NCBI RefSeq assembly: GCF_946482605.1
Contig: NZ_CAMLSE010000028.1
Span: 38,173-102,172 of the forward strand
DNA: 64,000 bases
From: an uncultured Dyadobacter sp.
Lineage (GTDB): Bacteria > Bacteroidota > Bacteroidia > Cytophagales > Spirosomataceae
Direction of reading: 5' to 3'
Shown here: piece by piece, positions 59,631 through 64,000 of the stretch
Position numbering within the stretch: position 1 is the first letter of the stretch
Layout: each line of letters begins with the position of its first letter
Position numbers and translations under genes: made by a program
Notes under the pieces: generated by a model
Told to the model about the DNA's origin: nothing
Databases searched by the model: none
The model's input: only the letters and a program-made list of their open reading frames with translations

Positions 59631-61277
59631 TTACTGCTCAAAATTGGGCTTTGTATTGTACTGGTCGGATTGCAACCCTCGCAGTCTGACTTTAAGGATC
59701 ACACCATCGGGCGTCAGCGTCGAATGGTACACCTCGTCGCCATTCCAGATCCTTCGCCGTTTCCATTGGCCATTCTCAAATGTGCCTTCCTCCACAGCAA
59801 TGAGCTCCGAAGCCGAAAAGACGGAGCCCAGGCGCGGGCGGAACTGGAATTTGGTATCGAAACCCATCAGGTAAAATTCATCCGGTGCCGTTTCCGCTAC
59901 CAGCACGCGGCCGGTCAGTTCATTGCCGGTTTTGTACGTGGGAAAGTCAAACGTCAGGAGCAGGTCATAATTGGAAAAATGCAACAGCTTCTCCCCCAGC
60001 CCGTCCTCTTCGACGGCGGCTTTGAGCTTACCGGTGCCCTGCAAGCCGGTGATCAGCGGAACAGCCGGGGTAAGGAGCTTGTAGTTTGCGGCAATGGCCG
60101 AGAATTTATCGTCCAGCTTGGTCTTGTCCCGCTTATCATGCGGATCGGCATGAAACGGATCGATGCCGTAAGGCGCTACCCCGATCGCATTGTAGTCGCC
60201 GATCGCGTAAAAGTGGAAACGTGCAAAGAGCGTCCCCTTGCCGGTTTCGGGGACGAACAGTGCATTATCGGGCCGGGCATACTTGTCGCACAAATCGCGG
60301 AACTGGACGTAATTCCGGTTGTAAATATCCACTGCCAGCAGGTCTATCGAAGGTGCGGCGGCCTTGTAAACGTCGATCATATTGGATGTCGGCCCTCCGC
60401 TCGGATGCTCTCCCGCGCGCTCGAAGCGGTTCTCCCGCAGCCATACATTCACGTACACGGGAAGCGGGTACTGCTTTTTGCCCTCCGCCGCCACATAGTC
60501 GATGTACTGCGCCATATGATAGGCCGAAAACGTTTCAGCCGCGTCTACCCCGAACACCTGCTGCCAGGTGCCCGGTTTCTTCTTCAATGCAGCAACCAGT
60601 TTCGCCGGCACCTGCCCATTGAATAGCTTCGTCGCCTCAGGGGAATAATCGCGGTCGGTGCCTAACGAGCCGGGTTCGTTTTCGGCCTGCATCATAATGA
60701 CCGTCCGGTAGGATTCGTCTATCTGCCGGATGTGTGCCATGACCGCCGCGAAGGCTTTCCCATCTGCATTGCGGTTGGATTCAGAAATTGTGGATTGCAC
60801 CTGGATCGGCTGACCGCCTGCATTCAGCATCCGCGGATATTCCTTGGTGTTCTCTTTCATCCAAACCGGAATGTACTGGGAGCTCCCGTTTTTGAAAGAT
60901 GCAAACCAGAGCAGAACCAGGCGGATGTTCTCGCGACGCGCGTCGAGGATCAGTTTGTCCAGGTCGGCAAAATCGTACTTACCTTTCTCCTTTTCAATGT
61001 TTTCCCAATAAATGGGCACTTCCAGCGTGTTGCAATGCAGTTCTTTGAGTTGCGGCCAGGTTTTGTCCAGGATATCCGGCCACCCGCTCGAATTCCACAT
61101 CTGTGCCCCGAGAATCAGGAAAGGCTTCCCATCGACCATGAAAGTATGACGGCCGTCTTTGGAAACCATGACAGGAATTGCCGGCGCTCTGCCGGGCGAT
61201 TGCTGCGCAAGAGCCTGAACAGAAGAAAAAGCAAAGGAAATACCGGCAAGCAGGCCGGCAAAGTATCGAAGCATCAT
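59631..61277 (-). CDS. Secreted GH35-type beta-galactosidase with DUF5597-like C terminus
   Basis: A 548-residue exported hydrolase from the ATG at 61277 (MMLRYFAGLLAGISFAF signal). A (beta/alpha)8 domain opens with FMVDGKPFLILGAQMWNSSGWP; acid/base E201 lies in MMQAENEPGS and the likely nucleophile E344 in LFVPETGKG. The C-terminal part resembles DUF5597 of GH35 members that act on beta-galactosides. Longer in-frame starts up to 61334 exist but would run up to the shared cis-element. It lies between two SusCD loci and shares an upstream element with the complete susC. Confidence 0.85.
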   Translation of the reverse strand: MMLRYFAGLLAGISFAFSSVQALAQQSPGRAPAIPVMVSKDGRHTFMVDGKPFLILGAQMWNSSGWPDILDKTWPQLKELHCNTLEVPIYWENIEKEKGKYDFADLDKLILDARRENIRLVLLWFASFKNGSSQYIPVWMKENTKEYPRMLNAGGQPIQVQSTISESNRNADGKAFAAVMAHIRQIDESYRTVIMMQAENEPGSLGTDRDYSPEATKLFNGQVPAKLVAALKKKPGTWQQVFGVDAAETFSAYHMAQYIDYVAAEGKKQYPLPVYVNVWLRENRFERAGEHPSGGPTSNMIDVYKAAAPSIDLLAVDIYNRNYVQFRDLCDKYARPDNALFVPETGKGTLFARFHFYAIGDYNAIGVAPYGIDPFHADPHDKRDKTKLDDKFSAIAANYKLLTPAVPLITGLQGTGKLKAAVEEDGLGEKLLHFSNYDLLLTFDFPTYKTGNELTGRVLVAETAPDEFYLMGFDTKFQFRPRLGSVFSASELIAVEEGTFENGQWKRRRIWNGDEVYHSTLTPDGVILKVRLRGLQSDQYNTKPNFEQ

Positions 61278-61339
61278 ATCGGGTTTGGAAAGTGAAAACT
61301 GAATATGACGCATTAAATAACCCACTGCAAACAAATAAC

Positions 61340-61378
61340 TTAAAAAATTTCCGCAATGGGTCCCGCAAAGGTTTGCAG
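61340..61378 (-). promoter_or_regulatory. Conserved cis-element upstream of the GH35 gene
   Basis: Read on the minus strand: CTGCAAA-N3-TTGCG-N7-TTGCGGAAATTTTTTAA, 63 bases before the chosen GH35 start. 29 block positions are identical to the element at 59433-59471, with no change in spacing. Confidence 0.6.
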
Positions 61379-61460
61379 GGAATTGGAATTTATTTGAAGC
61401 GACAAAAATTCGTAGAACCGCTCACAAAAGAGTATGTTTTTTCGGCCCCGTTCTCCCAAA

Positions 61461-61506
61461 AAAGCACATTGCTCCATACCGCATCGGATATGAAGCAATG
61501 TGCTTT
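61461..61506 (-). terminator. Rho-independent terminator after the second susD
   Basis: AAAGCACATTGCT (61461-61473) pairs with AGCAATGTGCTTT (61494-61506), and the loop can extend the stem. On the minus strand TTTTTTGGG follows. It separates the SusCD locus at the right from the GH35 gene. Confidence 0.8.
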
Positions 61507-61530
61507 GAATAAACCTGAAACAAAATGCTG

Positions 61531-62991
61531 TCAGTATCCGGCATTCTGTTTCAAACCACCCGACAGATCGATCTGCGCTTGCGGAATGGGATACACTTTC
61601 ATAAAATCCTTTGGAGCGAGATCCACCACAACAGGCGATTTGGCGGCGTAGTTGTACAAACGTTCCTCCTGCTTCATAACAGTCAGGTACTTGCCGGTGC
61701 GCACAAGGTCGAACCAGCGCTCGTGTTCGTAGGCCAGTTCCAGCTGACGTTCGTTCAGGATCAGGTCCATGAAGTCGGTCGCTTCCGTTCCCTTGTAGTT
61801 GTGGGTCGCATTGCCGAATGCCCGCTCGCGGATTTTGTTCAGCTGGATCAATGCATTCGCTTTGTCGCCCAGTCTGAAGAGCGTTTCGGCGTACAACAAA
61901 ATCACGTCGGCATACCGAAGCACCGGAATGTCCAGTCCGGAAGCGCCGTAAGAATGCTTCACCGCAAACTTGCTGACATAGGGGTACCAGATCGGCTCTG
62001 CTTTCGGGTTGGCGGGCGATGCCCACCATTCCTGCACGGTGGATGCTTTGCGCTTGTCACCGGTTTCATACTTTTTCATCAGGCTCCACGAAGGAAGGGA
62101 CGTCTCAGCTCCCCGGTCGGCGATACCGACCAAACCGCCATTGGGCGTGTAGGACGTAGAAAGGCTCTGTCCATTGCTTCCGTCGACATACTTTACCGTG
62201 AAAAGGATCTCGTCATTATCTTCGGACTCTACTTTCCATAGTGAGGCAAAATCGCCGACGAGCTTGTAATCCAATTCATTGATCAGTTTTTCAAGCTGAA
62301 TTTTGGCATTCGCCCAATCCTGGCGATACACATAAACTTTCCCGAGCAGGCCCAGGGCAGCGCCCTTGCTTGCACGCCCGGTCGCGATGGACTTGCGCAC
62401 AGGCAATTTGGCAGCGGCGTCGGTGAGGTCTTCGATGATCAATGCATAGATCTCTTCTTCGGTGGCCTTCGGCAGTGAGGCTGCATCCGGGATCGAGATC
62501 TGGCTGATGACTTTGGGGACGCCGCCAAAGACACGCACCAGGTCGAAATAAAAGAGGGCACGCATGAACTTTGCTTCTCCAATGTACTGGTCTTTCACGC
62601 CGGCCGCATAGTTCGTCGGGTTATCGATGTTCAGAAGCACGGCATTGGCCCGAAAGATGCCGTTATAAGTGGTGTTCCAGAATGCAGTGGTCAATGCATT
62701 GTCCGAATTCACAGTCAGGAAATCGATATCGTTGGAGCCGGCGATGGTTGTATTCGACGACATGTACAGATTGTCGGCCGGCACCTCGGTCAGGAGGTAG
62801 TCGGTTTGCTTGCGGGATTGCAGGCTGTTATAAACCGCCAGCACAGCCTGGTTGATGTCGTTCGCACTTTTATAGAAATTGGTCGGCGTCAGTACCGACT
62901 CCGGTGTCAGGTTGAGGAGCTTGTCTTCGCAGCTGGTCATGCCCAAAGCCATCAGCATAAGGCCTGTTTTGATATGTTTTGTGATTTTCAT
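61531..62991 (-). CDS. SusD/RagB-family outer-membrane lipoprotein (second locus)
   Basis: A 486-residue lipoprotein starting at the ATG at 62991 (MKITKHIKTGLMLMALGMTSC). The in-frame ATG at 63009 overlaps the susC stop and only lengthens the signal. AKFMRALFYFDLVRVFGGVPKV, GAALGLLGKVYVYRQDWANAKIQLEKLI and DLILNERQLELAYEHERWFDLVRTGKY identify SusD_RagB. It is shorter than and diverged from the SusD at 54212-55966, so it serves a different substrate. Confidence 0.95.
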   Translation of the reverse strand: MKITKHIKTGLMLMALGMTSCEDKLLNLTPESVLTPTNFYKSANDINQAVLAVYNSLQSRKQTDYLLTEVPADNLYMSSNTTIAGSNDIDFLTVNSDNALTTAFWNTTYNGIFRANAVLLNIDNPTNYAAGVKDQYIGEAKFMRALFYFDLVRVFGGVPKVISQISIPDAASLPKATEEEIYALIIEDLTDAAAKLPVRKSIATGRASKGAALGLLGKVYVYRQDWANAKIQLEKLINELDYKLVGDFASLWKVESEDNDEILFTVKYVDGSNGQSLSTSYTPNGGLVGIADRGAETSLPSWSLMKKYETGDKRKASTVQEWWASPANPKAEPIWYPYVSKFAVKHSYGASGLDIPVLRYADVILLYAETLFRLGDKANALIQLNKIRERAFGNATHNYKGTEATDFMDLILNERQLELAYEHERWFDLVRTGKYLTVMKQEERLYNYAAKSPVVVDLAPKDFMKVYPIPQAQIDLSGGLKQNAGY

Positions 62992-63008
62992 GTCCCGATG
63001 GTTAAGCA

Positions 63009-64000
63009 TTAGAAGTTGAAATTAATACCCAGTGTGTACACCCGGTTAATGGGCGCGGCACCGTTGTTGAAGCCGGGCTTGCTGCCTGTCCCGGCAATCT
63101 CTCCACCTGTGAAACCCTCCGGATTATAGCCGTGAAAGCTCTTTTTGGTAAACATGAACGGGTTTGCAAGCGACGCATACACACGCAGGCCCGACAAACG
63201 AAGCTTCTGTGTCACCGCGGACGGCAAGGTGTAACCGAGGTTGATGTTGCGGACGGCCAGGAAAGACGCATCTTCAATGTATGCATCGGACGACGATTGG
63301 TAGGTCAGTTTACTCAGTGAGCTCGCCGGAACCATACCATTGCCGGGTTCCGCCTCCGACCACCATTGGGTGTCCACCATCGAGCGGCGCATCGCGCCGA
63401 GCAAAGCGCCCTGGTAGTACTCGTTCTCGAAATTGTACATTTTCGCACCCACCGAAGCCTGCATCGCAATGCTCAGGTCGAAGCTTTTGTAGGCGAAATT
63501 GTTGATCATCCCGAAGTAGGCTTTGGGTTGGAAGTTACCGAGGATCACTTTGTCGGCAGAGGTGATCTGCCCATCGCCGTTCACGTCCTGGTATTTCGGA
63601 TTACCCGGTACCGAACCTGCGAGCACCGGCGAGTTTTTCACGTCTTCGGCGTTTTGTAACACACCGGTGATCTTATAGCCGTAATAGGAGAACATCGGCT
63701 GACCGAGGCGAAGGATCCACCCCATTCCGTAAGTGTCGGTGGTGATGCGCTCCTGCACGCCGCCCAGATCCACGACTTTGTTGTTGTTCTTCGCCATGTT
63801 GAACGAGGTCTCCCATTTGAATGCACCGACGAGGTTTTTGGTGGTCAATTCGATTTCAAAACCTTTGTTGCTTACGCTGCCCACATTCGACAGTGCGCTG
63901 GTAAAGCCGGTAATCGACGGGATAGAGACATTGTAAAGCAGCCCGCTGGTCCGCTTATCGTAGTAATCCAGTACCACGTTCACGCGGTTACGGAACAGGC
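63009..64000 (-). CDS. SusC/RagA-family transporter, C-terminal part
   Basis: The reading frame continues past the right edge; about 330 C-terminal residues are visible. Barrel strands such as VVLDYYDKRTSGLLYNVSIPS, DVNGDGQITSADKVILGN, FDLSIAMQAS and a final strand ending YTLGINFNF (C-terminal Phe) are typical of SusC. It precedes its SusD by 17 bases. The N-terminal plug and signal are outside the window. Confidence 0.9.
   Translation of the reverse strand, partial: LFRNRVNVVLDYYDKRTSGLLYNVSIPSITGFTSALSNVGSVSNKGFEIELTTKNLVGAFKWETSFNMAKNNNKVVDLGGVQERITTDTYGMGWILRLGQPMFSYYGYKITGVLQNAEDVKNSPVLAGSVPGNPKYQDVNGDGQITSADKVILGNFQPKAYFGMINNFAYKSFDLSIAMQASVGAKMYNFENEYYQGALLGAMRRSMVDTQWWSEAEPGNGMVPASSLSKLTYQSSSDAYIEDASFLAVRNINLGYTLPSAVTQKLRLSGLRVYASLANPFMFTKKSFHGYNPEGFTGGEIAGTGSKPGFNNGAAPINRVYTLGINFNF

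Noticed and set aside
1..64000. tRNA, rRNA or prophage genes
   Set aside because: I found no TpsiC-loop-like words in suitable folds, no rRNA sequence and no structural phage genes.

Overview
The window looks like a chromosomal segment of a Bacteroidota bacterium, most likely a Cytophagales member such as Dyadobacter or Spirosoma. Reasons: two SusC/SusD pairs, LytS/LytTR-type regulators, a DUF3098 protein beside FtsX and UppP, lipoproteins with Bacteroidota-style signal peptides, few Shine-Dalgarno sequences, and -7 boxes fitting TAnnTTTG. The genus is inferred. No tRNA, rRNA, CRISPR array or prophage was seen.

Layout. (1) 1-5824, all minus strand: an apparent operon of four SnoaL/NTF2-like proteins (six such domains), a DJ-1/PfpI protein, a benzoylformate-decarboxylase-like ThDP enzyme and the start of a GMC oxidoreductase. 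(2) 6446-9212: a translationally coupled regulatory trio of degenerate receiver-GAF protein, LytS-type kinase and LytTR regulator. (3) 9327-10999: a bestrophin channel five bases ahead of an LCIB-family beta-carbonic anhydrase. (4) 11009-18854: tandem repeat-containing lipoproteins, a class A beta-lactamase-fold hydrolase, RluF-type pseudouridine synthase, CE7 esterase, Gfo/Idh/MocA oxidoreductase and small proteins. (5) 18949-25339: housekeeping genes etfB-etfA, a BFN-UVR protein and ftsX-DUF3098-uppP-truB-ribF. (6) 25474-31591: a mercuric-reductase-like flavoprotein, then an operon joining an EgtUV-type ABC transporter to egtB and egtD. Its fused binding domain has the two lobes in reversed order, a circular permutation. 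(7) 31649-45934: mixed accessory genes (lysine/alanine/serine-rich protein, GNAT, GH95 fucosidase, DinB proteins, MFS, VOC, YjbQ, a TPR kinase with LytTR regulator, a three-gene envelope operon ending in a beta-helix lipoprotein). (8) 45944-48901: a compact three-gene operon of J-domain/pseudokinase protein, vWA protein and divergent PurA paralogue, the strongest candidate for an undescribed system. (9) 49104-49955: a REP-associated tyrosine transposase bracketed by matching hairpins. (10) 50094-52519: small cytosolic and envelope proteins. (11) 52626-64000: two SusCD loci with a GH35-type glycosidase and an enolase-superfamily enzyme. The GH35 gene and the complete susC share a 39-base upstream element with identical spacing, which suggests co-regulation.

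Functional assignments rest on motifs read from the translations. No database search was possible.
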